Assembly (NCBI GenBank): GCA_003224995.1
Contig: QIAI01000393.1
Location: forward strand, 1-5,984
Length of the DNA stretch: 5,984 nucleotides
Origin: Acidobacteriota bacterium
GTDB taxonomy: Bacteria; Acidobacteriota; Terriglobia; Terriglobales; Acidobacteriaceae
Direction: 5' to 3'
A model generated the notes under the pieces. It worked only from the letters and a program-made list of their open reading frames with translations, was not told the origin of the DNA and made no database searches. Numbering within the stretch: position 1 is the first letter of the stretch; each line of letters starts with the position of its first letter. Of this stretch, positions 1 to 5,438 are shown one piece after another. Made by a program: the position numbers and the translations under genes.

Positions 1-433
1 CAGAATTGGCGTTGATTGGACGTTCAGGAGCAAGCCGGGGACGGCGCTTGTTCAGCGAACGACGAGCGTCTTCATGCATGGCACGGATGGCGATCCATTG
101 CACATCACTCCGCCGGCACGGACTGGCGATCATGTCGAACGCTCCCAGAGAGAGGGCTTCGTTATAGTTCGCATCGACATCGGCGGTGGGAGAAATGACA
201 ACCAAGCGAGCCTTGGGAGACCTGTTCAGATTCCGCAACAAATCGCGGTAGGTTCCGTCGGCCAATGTCTCCTCGCAAAAGATTAGGGAGGGATTTGCTT
301 CGGGCAGCAAGTTAGACGCTTCCTGCACACCGGAACAGCAAACCGGATCCATCGACCAGTGATTCATCGCGGAGGTCACCACGTCGCGATTCTCGCCGGC
401 GCTCACTACCAAAACTCGGCATGCAGTGGTCGT
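1..433 (-). CDS. Atypical receiver-domain (REC) protein, phospho-Asp replaced by Glu; 3' end beyond window
   Basis: Reading the minus strand from 433 gives 144 uninterrupted codons that run off the left edge, so the C-terminus is missing. The fold pattern is that of a response-regulator receiver: a first strand CRVLVV (residues 5-10), a third-strand block PSLIFCEETLADGTYRDLL (48-66), a fourth strand ARLVVIS (75-81) and GAFDMIASP (97-105). The conserved chemistry is lost. The acidic pair after strand 1 is replaced by SAGE, the phospho-acceptor position is Glu54, and the Lys of the usual K-P pair is Ser104. It is therefore probably a constitutive or phosphorylation-independent protein-interaction module. 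No output domain is seen up to residue 144, and the basic, Pro-rich tail (about 128-140) suggests the protein ends soon. The only start that keeps strand 1 whole and sits behind a ribosome site is ACG at 433; TTG at 412 or GTG at 406 would cut into the strand. It lies downstream of the LuxR-type regulator on the same strand. The family assignment is fairly secure; function is inferred. Confidence 0.75.
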
Positions 434-436
434 AGT

Positions 437-445
437 CTCCTCCTT
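437..445 (-). promoter_or_regulatory. Strong Shine-Dalgarno site AAGGAGGAG that decides the receiver gene start
   Basis: The minus strand reads AAGGAGGAG here, with core AGGAGG at 444-439, five bases before an ACG codon at 433-431. That ACG is in frame with the receiver domain. The nearest ATG (422-420) is in another frame and 16 bases from the core. The site therefore argues that translation starts at the ACG, either as a genuine rare start or as a mutated or misread ATG. Confidence 0.6.
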
Positions 446-509
446 GCGCGCAAGCGGACCAGGCCAGAGGGACCGGAACGCGTCTTAATAACTGCGACGC
501 GTCGTATAA

Positions 510-538
510 CCTCCATAGAAACCAACGGTTTTTGGAGG
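510..538 (-). other. Hairpin in the receiver-gene leader pairing a GGAGG sequence
   Basis: On the minus strand CCTCCA (538-533) and TGGAGG (515-510) are perfectly complementary. An inner AAACC/GGTTT stem closes a three-base loop, and a short internal loop separates the two stems. The 3' arm carries a GGAGG core like a ribosome site. It lies about 77 bases ahead of the ACG start, so it would not be the main ribosome site of that gene. Confidence 0.4.
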
Positions 539-566
539 CTATAAGCGCCGTACGTCTGACGGTAAA
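538..566 (-). promoter_or_regulatory. Possible sigma70-type promoter for the receiver gene
   Basis: On the minus strand TTTACC (566-561) and TATAGC (543-538) are separated by exactly 17 bases. Each matches four of six consensus positions. Transcription would begin near 531, giving a leader of about 100 bases before the ACG start at 433. The matches are modest and such pairs arise by chance, so this is a weak prediction. Confidence 0.25.
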
Positions 567-588
567 GACCGGGATGGGGGTAAAGATA

Positions 589-616
589 TCCGGTCAACGC
601 CGTAGCCCTGACCGGA
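589..616. repeat. Perfect 8-bp inverted repeat TCCGGTCA/TGACCGGA
   Basis: TCCGGTCA (589-596) and TGACCGGA (609-616) flank a 12-base spacer between the two minus-strand genes. It could be a weak terminator of the response-regulator transcript (there is no real U-run after it), a protein-binding operator, or one arm of a switching leader. A second CCGGTC (572-567 on the minus strand) can compete for the same GACCGG. Confidence 0.45.
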
Positions 617-655
617 AGCATCCCTAGAGGCGGAAGGAGTTAGGAAACTCGGGGT

Positions 656-1309
656 TTAGGCGACTTGGACGAGGTTGTTGCGGACCGCGTAACGAACCAA
701 GTCGGCGACGGAATGCAAGTCCAGCTTGCGCATGACGTTGGTGCGATGGGTTTCAGCGGTTTTGACGCTCAAATTGAGAACGACCGCAACTTCCTTGCTG
801 CTTTTGCCTTCGGCAAGCAACTGAACGACTTCGCGCTCGCGAGGGGTGAGGCGCTCCTTGGCGGGCCTTTGCGTTTCACCCCGGCGATCGAGAAAGCCGT
901 TAAGGACCATTTCCGCCACACTGGAAGTAAAGAAGGTGGTGCGGCGTTGTAAAGCCTGAATAGCGGAAACCAGGTCGCGGGCGGCATCGGATTTGAGCAG
1001 GAAGCCGCGCGCGCCGACTTCGAGCACTTCCCGCACAATCTGTTCCGACTCGTGCATGGTGAGGATTAAGACGCGGGTTTGCGGAGCCATGTCGACGATC
1101 TGGCGAGCCGCGTCGAGTCCATTCAAGTTGGGCATGCCGATATCGAGCAGCGCCAGGTCCGGCCGGAGTTCCTTGGTCTTGTCGACCGCGCTGCGTCCAT
1201 CAACCGCTTCGCCGCACACTTCCCAACCCGGATGGTTTTCGATCAGGGCCCGAATGCCATGGCGAACAATTTCATGATCGTCAGCAATCAAGATTCGAAA
1301 AGCAGCCAT
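656..1309 (-). CDS. NarL/FixJ-family two-component response regulator (REC + LuxR-type HTH)
   Basis: This is a 217-residue DNA-binding response regulator of the usual family length. The N-terminal receiver (about 4-122) keeps the full phosphorylation set: acidic pair Asp10/Asp11 (IADDH), phospho-acceptor Asp56 (ALLDIGMP), Thr84 (LILTMH) and Lys106 (LLKSD). The C-terminal GerE/LuxR helix-turn-helix (about 154-210) has the LTPREREVVQLLAEGKSSKE block followed by SVKTAETHRTNVMRKL. The start is ATG at 1309, preceded by GGAGG (1319-1315) with five-base spacing and followed at once by the first receiver strand. The frame stays open upstream for 93 more codons, but that part is low-complexity and looks non-coding. 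No histidine kinase is present in the window, so the partner kinase and target genes are unknown. The degenerate receiver gene follows on the same strand after 222 bases. Confidence 0.95.
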   Translation of the reverse strand: MAAFRILIADDHEIVRHGIRALIENHPGWEVCGEAVDGRSAVDKTKELRPDLALLDIGMPNLNGLDAARQIVDMAPQTRVLILTMHESEQIVREVLEVGARGFLLKSDAARDLVSAIQALQRRTTFFTSSVAEMVLNGFLDRRGETQRPAKERLTPREREVVQLLAEGKSSKEVAVVLNLSVKTAETHRTNVMRKLDLHSVADLVRYAVRNNLVQVA

Positions 1310-1975
1310 ATGTACCTCCACAGGAAGTGGCGCTGGCACGCGCCCTGGGTTTGAAATCAGCACTTCATCGTGCTCCTGCAGCTGAGGTGCTGCCGCGTGC
1401 GATGGCAGCAGCGAGGAGTAGCGGTGGCTTGTGTTCGCACGCGCGTGAAAATTCAAGGGTCTCCTGTTCGTGCCTGGTTCTGGTTGTGGAAGTTGTGACG
1501 CTGCACGCCAAGCATGTATTGACGGGCGAAATCCTGGGGACGAAGAACTCGTTGCACCGTCAATCCGGTTCGATGATGGCGTCCACACCGGTTACTTTCA
1601 TCGACCGCTGTTCCAAAACCAGAATATCTACACTGCCATGCTTAGCATCGGGCCTGCCAAACCCGTAAGCGACTGATCATTCTGGCTTAAGGTGTTTCAC
1701 CCAGTGATTGACGGGTGTAAATTTTGCGCCGATCATGGCGGATCGCGCCGGTTGTCAACTGGCAGGCTAACTGGTCCGAGCGTCCCTCGATTCGCTGGCG
1801 GTGAGCGCTAACGTACATTCACAGGGAATGCAAAGTGATTTGGGAGTGCGACATAGGATCGAAATGGGGAAAAACAAGATTGAATTTTTTCCTGAGCAAT
1901 TTTACGGATTTGCAGGTCGTACTCTACAGCTAGCACCCGATGCCAGCACAGTCGGGTGCATGTTTAGAGTGTCGC
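1310..1975. other. Divergent intergenic region, no gene recognised
   Basis: About 665 bases separate the minus-strand response regulator from the plus-strand sigma factor. Open frames on both strands are short, overlap one another, and give Ser/Arg/Pro-rich or mixed sequence with no domain I recognise. Visible structure is limited to a TGCTGCC/GGCAGCA stem near 1389-1411 (in the leader of the response regulator) and an imperfect palindrome CACCC-N10-GGGTG with flanking TTT/AAA at 1695-1721. AT-richer sequence at 1861-1905 is the likeliest place for the sigma-factor promoter, but I see no good -35/-10 pair. It may also hold a small RNA or decayed sequence. Confidence 0.5.
1695..1721. repeat. 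Imperfect palindrome TTT-CACCC-N10-GGGTG-T-AAA
   Basis: CACCC (1698-1702) and GGGTG (1713-1717) are complementary around a ten-base centre. The flanking TTT and AAA extend the match across one unpaired base. The spacing resembles a dimeric regulator operator, and it sits within the divergent intergenic region, but no binding protein can be named. Confidence 0.3.
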
Positions 1976-2608
1976 ATGACTATGAACGTGCGAACGCAAC
2001 CTTCCTCGGAAATGGAATTAGTAAGGCAGGCCCAGTTGGGCAACAAAGAAGCTTTCGCTCGCCTTTATGAAACACACAAGCACCGCGTATATGCGATTTG
2101 TCTACGCATCACGCGGGAACGAGCCGAAGCTGAAGACTGTGCGCAGGAAGCGTTTCTTCAGTGCTTCCAAAAACTTCCCACCTTCCGCGGTGACTCAGCG
2201 CTCTCGACGTGGCTATACCGGCTCACGGTGAACGTAGTACTCATGCGTTTGCGCACGAGTCACGGCAAGCCGGTGTCTTTGGATACGGGTGGCACTCTGG
2301 AAGATTCCGCGGAGAGCACGATTCTGAATTCGTGCCCGGTCGATGATCTGCGGCTGACTGGCGCCATCGATCGCATCGCGATTCATCGTGCACTACGCAA
2401 GCTGCCTCCTGGCTATCGCACCATATTTCTTCTGCACGATGTGGAGGGAAAGGCGCATAGCGAGATCGCGCGCGAACTCGGCTGCTCGATCGGCAACTCA
2501 AAATCGCAACTGCACCAGGCGCGAGTCCGGCTGCGCCGGTTCTTGCGGAGGCCATTGGGCGGAAGAGCGATGGCAGGTGCGCTGCAGTACGAATGTTCGG
2601 TCCAATGA
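1976..2608 (+). CDS. RNA polymerase sigma factor, ECF (sigma-70) family
   Basis: This protein of about 210 residues has the two-domain plan of extracytoplasmic-function sigma factors, which direct RNA polymerase to stress or envelope promoters. Region 2 (about 14-93) has the opening ELVRQAQLGNKEAFARLY, the core-binding EAEDCAQEAFLQCF segment and the -10-reading FRGDSALSTWLYRLTVN segment. Region 4 (about 135-190) has LRKLPPGYRTIFLLHDVEG followed by the recognition helix in CSIGNSKSQLHQARVRLR. The frame is open to ATG 1940. I prefer ATG 1976 because family members start just before the ELVRQAQ block and a weak TAGAG lies six to seven bases upstream; ATG 1982 is also possible. No anti-sigma factor follows. 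Instead a tiny membrane protein begins 148 bases downstream. The acidic linker at about 103-127 is typical of this acidobacterial subgroup. Confidence 0.93.
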   Translation: MTMNVRTQPSSEMELVRQAQLGNKEAFARLYETHKHRVYAICLRITRERAEAEDCAQEAFLQCFQKLPTFRGDSALSTWLYRLTVNVVLMRLRTSHGKPVSLDTGGTLEDSAESTILNSCPVDDLRLTGAIDRIAIHRALRKLPPGYRTIFLLHDVEGKAHSEIARELGCSIGNSKSQLHQARVRLRRFLRRPLGGRAMAGALQYECSVQ

Positions 2609-2756
2609 GTACATTCCTAAGCTAAATATGTACGGAATAGTAGGGTGTACACCTGATTTGTGAAGGTCGAACTACCCCCTAAACTCCGGTCTCAGTAATT
2701 GGGCCGGCAGTTCAAGATGAAGGTCGCATACTTGCGACCAGGAAGGTGGTTTCACG
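2609..2756. promoter_or_regulatory. Leader between sigma factor and small membrane protein
   Basis: This 148-base gap holds a GTGTACAC palindrome (2646-2653), a TACCCCC...CCGGTCT motif (2673-2692) also found in the receiver-gene leader, the hairpin at 2722-2739 and the ribosome site at 2741-2749. No U-run terminator follows the sigma gene. A promoter used by the neighbouring sigma factor could lie here, but I cannot identify its -35/-10 elements. Confidence 0.35.
2722..2739 (+). other. Perfect 7-bp hairpin in the leader of the small membrane protein
   Basis: GGTCGCA (2722-2728) and TGCGACC (2733-2739) pair around a TACT loop. The hairpin ends two bases before the purine-rich ribosome site GGAAGGTGG (2741-2749). 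This position suits a stabilising 5' hairpin, a translational control element or an operator. It has no U-run, so it is not a standard terminator. Confidence 0.5.
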
Positions 2757-2906
2757 ATGCTTTGGACGATTGCTGTGATTCTGCTGGTGCTTTGGGCGCT
2801 TGGAATGGTGAGTTCCTACACGCTGGGTGGCTTTATTCACCTGCTGCTGGTGCTTGCGATCATCGTGGTGCTCATCCGCGTGATTCAAGGCCGCAGCGTA
2901 GCGTAG
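2757..2906 (+). CDS. Small two-helix membrane protein, lmo0937/DUF5670 family
   Basis: This 49-residue open frame has ATG at 2757 and TAG at 2904, with GGAAGGTGG seven bases upstream. It encodes MLWTIAVILLVLWALGMVS, a short SYTLGG turn, a second hydrophobic stretch IHLLLVLAIIVVLIRVI, and a basic end QGRSVA. Two membrane helices (about 2-19 and 26-44), the LW near the start, the Gly-Gly turn and the final LIRVIQGR match the lmo0937-type family. Members are usually about 50 residues, have no known enzymatic role, and occur in many environmental bacteria, often near stress genes. It lies between the ECF sigma factor and the SYLF protein on the same strand, 63 bases ahead of the latter, and may be co-transcribed with it. 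The family call is strong; function is unknown. Confidence 0.85.
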   Translation: MLWTIAVILLVLWALGMVSSYTLGGFIHLLLVLAIIVVLIRVIQGRSVA

Positions 2907-2969
2907 TCAGGGCAAGGCCGGCTGCGAAAGCGGCGTTACTTCGTGATTGATTCAGGTGAAGGAGGTTCT

Positions 2970-3698
2970 ATGGACCGAGCATGGAAGGCGTCCTTTTTTG
3001 CAAGCGTGTTGGCTATTGCAGGAATGCTGGTCACAGGAGCTGGAGCAAGCGACAAGAAGGACGCGACCGACGAAGTGCACCGCATGGATGCGGCGGCAAC
3101 TGTGCTCAATGAAATTATGGGAACGCCGGACAAGGGGATTCCACAAGAGGTGATGGAATCAGCCAAGTGCGTGGCGGTGGTCCCCTCTATGAAGAAGGGC
3201 GGCTTCGTGGTAGGCGCAAGTTATGGAAAAGGAGTCGCAACCTGCCACACCGAGATGGGATGGAGCGCACCGGCGCCATTTCGCATCGCGGGCGGAAGCT
3301 TCGGATTCCAAATTGGCGGCGAGGAAGTAGATCTCGTCATGCTGATCATGAACGAAAAAGGTATGCGCAACCTGCTAAACAGCAAATTCAAGCTGGGCGC
3401 AGATGCTTCGGTGGCCGCGGGTCCGGTCGGACGGCATGCGGAAGGCGATACAGACTGGAAAATGCGGGCCGAAGTTCTGTCGTACTCTCGAGCTCGCGGA
3501 GTGTTTGGCGGGGTGGCGCTGAACGGAGCGGTGATTAACCAGGACGAGGACGATACCCGCGCCCTCTATGGAGAAAAAGAATCATTTCAGCAGATCCTGA
3601 CCGGCAGCGTGCCGCCGCCATCGGGAGCTAACAATTTTCTTGCGACCGTGAAGAAGTATTCTGCCGAGGCTCGGGCCGCGAAAGCGGATAACCGATAA
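2970..3698 (+). CDS. Secreted SYLF/YSC84-domain lipid-binding protein
   Basis: This 242-residue protein has an N-terminal signal peptide: Arg3 and Lys6, a hydrophobic core at about 8-22, and likely cleavage after AGA at 24-26. The mature part is a SYLF (YSC84, formerly DUF500) domain. It contains the typical IPQEVMESAKCVAVVPSMKK segment, then GGFVVGASYGKGVATC, a WSAPAPFRIAGGSFGFQIG block and, towards the end, YSRARGVFGGVALNGAVI. In eukaryotes the domain binds phosphoinositides. Bacterial versions are exported and thought to bind lipid or act at the envelope, but their exact role is unsettled. The start is ATG 2970, preceded by AAGGAGG with a four-base gap; GTG 2943 in the same frame has no such site and would put polar residues ahead of the signal peptide. 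The terminator at 3736-3765 closes this gene, and probably the unit that includes the small membrane protein. Confidence 0.9.
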   Translation: MDRAWKASFFASVLAIAGMLVTGAGASDKKDATDEVHRMDAAATVLNEIMGTPDKGIPQEVMESAKCVAVVPSMKKGGFVVGASYGKGVATCHTEMGWSAPAPFRIAGGSFGFQIGGEEVDLVMLIMNEKGMRNLLNSKFKLGADASVAAGPVGRHAEGDTDWKMRAEVLSYSRARGVFGGVALNGAVINQDEDDTRALYGEKESFQQILTGSVPPPSGANNFLATVKKYSAEARAAKADNR

Positions 3699-3735
3699 GG
3701 CGGGGAACCATTCACCAAGCGCGAGGCGGTGACCG

Positions 3736-3765
3736 GGGGGCAGCGGCAAAACGCTGCCCCCTTAT
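3736..3765 (+). terminator. Rho-independent-type terminator after the SYLF gene
   Basis: GGGGGCAGCG (3736-3745) and CGCTGCCCCC (3752-3761) form a perfect 10-bp GC-rich stem around a GCAAAA loop, followed by TTATCGCTT. The T-run is short but the stem is very stable. It sits between convergent genes (stops at 3698 on plus and 3782 on minus), so the stem could also stop minus-strand transcription, although no U-run follows on that side. Confidence 0.8.
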
Positions 3766-3781
3766 CGCTTCAGGGACGTTC

Positions 3782-4615
3782 TTACGAACCACGAACCCGC
3801 AAGAGGTCTTCGATATCGGCGATCTTGTCGCCGATACCATTCAGCTTGTTCGCCAATCCCTGGATCTCCGATTCCGCCCTGCGATTGACTTCGTAATCGA
3901 GTTCACTGCGCAGACGATCTCTCGTATCTTGCCGATTCTGACTCATCATGATAACCGGAGCTTGAAGTGCGGCTAACATCGACAGGAAGAGATTCAGAAG
4001 AATAAAAGGATAGGGATCCCAGGCGCGATGGCCGAGATAGATATTGGTCATGCTGTAGCCGACCAGCACAAACAAAAAAGTAATGATAAAGGTCCAAGAT
4101 CCGCCGAAGCCGGCGACCACGTCGGCAATGCGTTGTCCAAAGGTGGCTTCCCGATCGATCACCTCATTGGGGTTTCGCATGGCCCGCAAGCGGACGAGTT
4201 GCTGAGAAGCGTGGAATTGCCGCCCCAGGACGGTCAGCATATCCATACCTGCCATCGGCTTTCGTTGTAGTAAAACCGCAATGTCATCGCGATCTACTTC
4301 GACGCACACGGATTCTTCGAGTGCAACCGCGGTAGTCTGATGGGGCGTCTGTTCCAGCATGGAGGCGAAACCGAAGAACTCGCCATGAGTGGGTTCGTCG
4401 ACGACAAGTTCCTGATGGTCCTGATCGACGGTGGTGACGCGGACCACGCCTGAGACCATGACGTAAGCCTGGCCGGCAGGATCGCCCATTTTGTAAATGC
4501 GCTGACGGGGCGTGAACTTCTTCAGCTGCACCTGACCGGCGAGTACGGCAGTCTCATCGTCGTCCAAAAGAGCGAAAAGAGGGACGTGTCTCAGCACTTC
4601 TGGGTTGCACGCCAT
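3782..4615 (-). CDS. Cyclic-nucleotide-binding-fold (Crp-like) + DUF1003 membrane protein
   Basis: This 277-residue two-domain protein starts at ATG 4615, with GAGGT five bases upstream. Residues about 7-130 form a Crp/cNMP-binding beta-roll: VPLFALLDDDE, then GDPAGQAYVMVSGVVRV, then the cassette GEFFGFASML (78-87). Residues about 155-255 match DUF1003: RIADVVAGFGGSWTF, two membrane helices (about 174-192 and 203-225), and the RQDTRDRLRSELDYEVNRRA motif. The tail (about 228-275) is charged and likely coiled-coil. There is no DNA-binding helix-turn-helix, so it is not a Crp transcription factor; it is probably an inner-membrane protein with a cytoplasmic sensory head. The nucleotide pocket looks degenerate. 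The Glu of the usual FGE is Phe83, and the Arg expected near 93-95 is replaced in HQTTA. No catalytic role is known for DUF1003. Downstream it converges with the SYLF gene. Confidence 0.9.
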   Translation of the reverse strand: MACNPEVLRHVPLFALLDDDETAVLAGQVQLKKFTPRQRIYKMGDPAGQAYVMVSGVVRVTTVDQDHQELVVDEPTHGEFFGFASMLEQTPHQTTAVALEESVCVEVDRDDIAVLLQRKPMAGMDMLTVLGRQFHASQQLVRLRAMRNPNEVIDREATFGQRIADVVAGFGGSWTFIITFLFVLVGYSMTNIYLGHRAWDPYPFILLNLFLSMLAALQAPVIMMSQNRQDTRDRLRSELDYEVNRRAESEIQGLANKLNGIGDKIADIEDLLRVRGS

Positions 4616-4710
4616 GAATCACCTCACGGAACGGGACTGGTGGTGCCTTGGATTCTACAAAAATGTGGGCAAATGCACAGGGAGGTGAAGATTGGGAGCT
4701 CTTTGCAGGG

Positions 4711-4822
4711 GAAGCACATCCTTCGCTGCGCTCAGGCTGAAAAACAATGAGGGGACGGGTCCTTCGCTCGGGTGACGAGCGGGGAAAAGCAGGTCTTTCG
4801 CTTCGCTCAAGATGACAAGCCT
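4711..4822. repeat. Cluster of three degenerate TTCGCT(n)CGCTCAGGATGA intergenic repeats
   Basis: Three copies in the same orientation lie close together: 4712-4738 (AAGCACATCCTTCGCTGCGC then TCAGGCTGA), a shortened one at 4759-4776 (GTCCTTCGCTCGGGTGACGA) and 4787-4816 (AAGCAGGTCTTTCGCTTCGC then TCAAGATGA). Read on the minus strand the block gives an open frame with ILSEAKDL, the hallmark of a dispersed repeat seen in Acidobacteriota and some other phyla. It fills the gap between the amidohydrolase remnant and the DUF1003 gene. It is taken as non-coding; its function and spread mechanism are not evident here. Confidence 0.7.
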
Positions 4823-4829
4823 TTGTACT

Positions 4830-5438
4830 CTAGGGCTTCTCATCCCACCACCACAACGGGGGTAGCTTCTTCTCTGTCGGCCAGACCTGGTTGAGGGTGT
4901 CGCCTTCAAACAGTTCTCCGTCTTTCATGACATAGCGAATGGTATTGGTGTTGTGGATGTCGTCGAGGGGATTTTTGTTGAGCACGACCAGGTCGGCGAG
5001 CTTGCCGGCCTCAAGCGAGCCCAGGTCCTGGCTGAGGCCCATGGCCTCCGCACCATGAATGGTGGCGGAGCGCAAGACTTCTATGTTGCCCATGCCGCCG
5101 GCGGCGAGTGACCACATTTCCCAGTGATAGCCGAGGCCCTGGAATTGTCCGTGGCTGCCGATACAGCCCTTGCCGCCGGCCTTGATGATTTTCGTGTCCT
5201 GTGCCGCTAAGCGGGGGAACACCTGTTCATCGGGACGGACCCAGATCGGACGACGGCGGGTGTGATCATCGAGAATGTTATGCGGCATGAAGTGGCGAAT
5301 TTTCGGATTGTCGTGTACCTCAGTGTTCTCGTAATAGAAATTCTCCGCCCACGGTCCGCCGTAGGCGACCAGGAGTGTGGGAGTGTAGAAGATGCCTGAT
5401 TTGGACATCAACTCCACTACATCTTTATAGAGCGGAGC
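4830..5438 (-). CDS. Amidohydrolase, 3' fragment after the frameshift
   Basis: This is the downstream part of the broken amidohydrolase in a different frame. Family sequence can be followed from APLYKDVVELMSKSG (about 5438) to the stop at 4830-4832. It includes the FPRLAAQDTKIIKAGGKG stretch, the GSHGQ motif with a likely active-site His, and the closing LEAGKLADLVVLNKNPLDD and YVMKDGELFEGDTLNQVWP blocks. A GTG at 5417 could in principle start a separate protein, but it has no independent ribosome site and would lack the metal-binding HxH. Confidence 0.7.
   Translation of the reverse strand, partial: APLYKDVVELMSKSGIFYTPTLLVAYGGPWAENFYYENTEVHDNPKIRHFMPHNILDDHTRRRPIWVRPDEQVFPRLAAQDTKIIKAGGKGCIGSHGQFQGLGYHWEMWSLAAGGMGNIEVLRSATIHGAEAMGLSQDLGSLEAGKLADLVVLNKNPLDDIHNTNTIRYVMKDGELFEGDTLNQVWPTEKKLPPLWWWDEKP

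Larger units (their letters stand above)
434..655. other. Intergenic leader between response regulator and receiver gene
   Basis: This 222-base stretch has no convincing gene. It holds several inverted repeats (637-650 GAGTT/AACTC, 589-616 and 510-538), a possible promoter (538-566) and the strong ribosome site at 437-445. The minus-strand open frame across it (621-406) is low in recognisable sequence and would overlap the receiver gene, so I treat it as chance. No U-rich terminator is visible after the stop of the response regulator at 656. Confidence 0.5.

Noticed and set aside
406..621. Minus-strand open frame of 71 codons
   Set aside because: Arg-rich chance frame that covers the structured leader and overlaps the start of the receiver gene, whose own frame gives clear family sequence.
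1310..1588. 93-residue N-terminal extension of the response regulator
   Set aside because: The frame is open to 1588, but the added sequence is Ser/Pro/Arg-rich without a domain, and a clear GGAGG-ATG start at 1309 begins exactly at the receiver fold.
1327..1668. Plus-strand open frame of 113 codons in the divergent region
   Set aside because: No recognisable domain, no ribosome site ahead of it, and it overlaps other chance frames on both strands.
1801..2070. Plus-strand frame of 89 codons overlapping the sigma-factor start
   Set aside because: It overlaps the well-supported sigma factor in another frame and shows no known motif.
2646..2653. GTGTACAC palindrome as an operator
   Set aside because: An eight-base palindrome alone is expected by chance and no second copy or matching regulator is seen.
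2943..2969. Longer GTG start for the SYLF protein
   Set aside because: It has no ribosome site and would place polar residues before the signal peptide; ATG 2970 has AAGGAGG in front.
4711..4822. CRISPR array
   Set aside because: The repeat copies are degenerate and unequal in length and spacing, with no uniform spacers and no cas genes nearby.
4655..4909. Minus-strand open frame of 84 codons containing ILSEAKDL
   Set aside because: This is the read-through of dispersed intergenic repeats plus the out-of-frame end of the amidohydrolase, not a protein gene.
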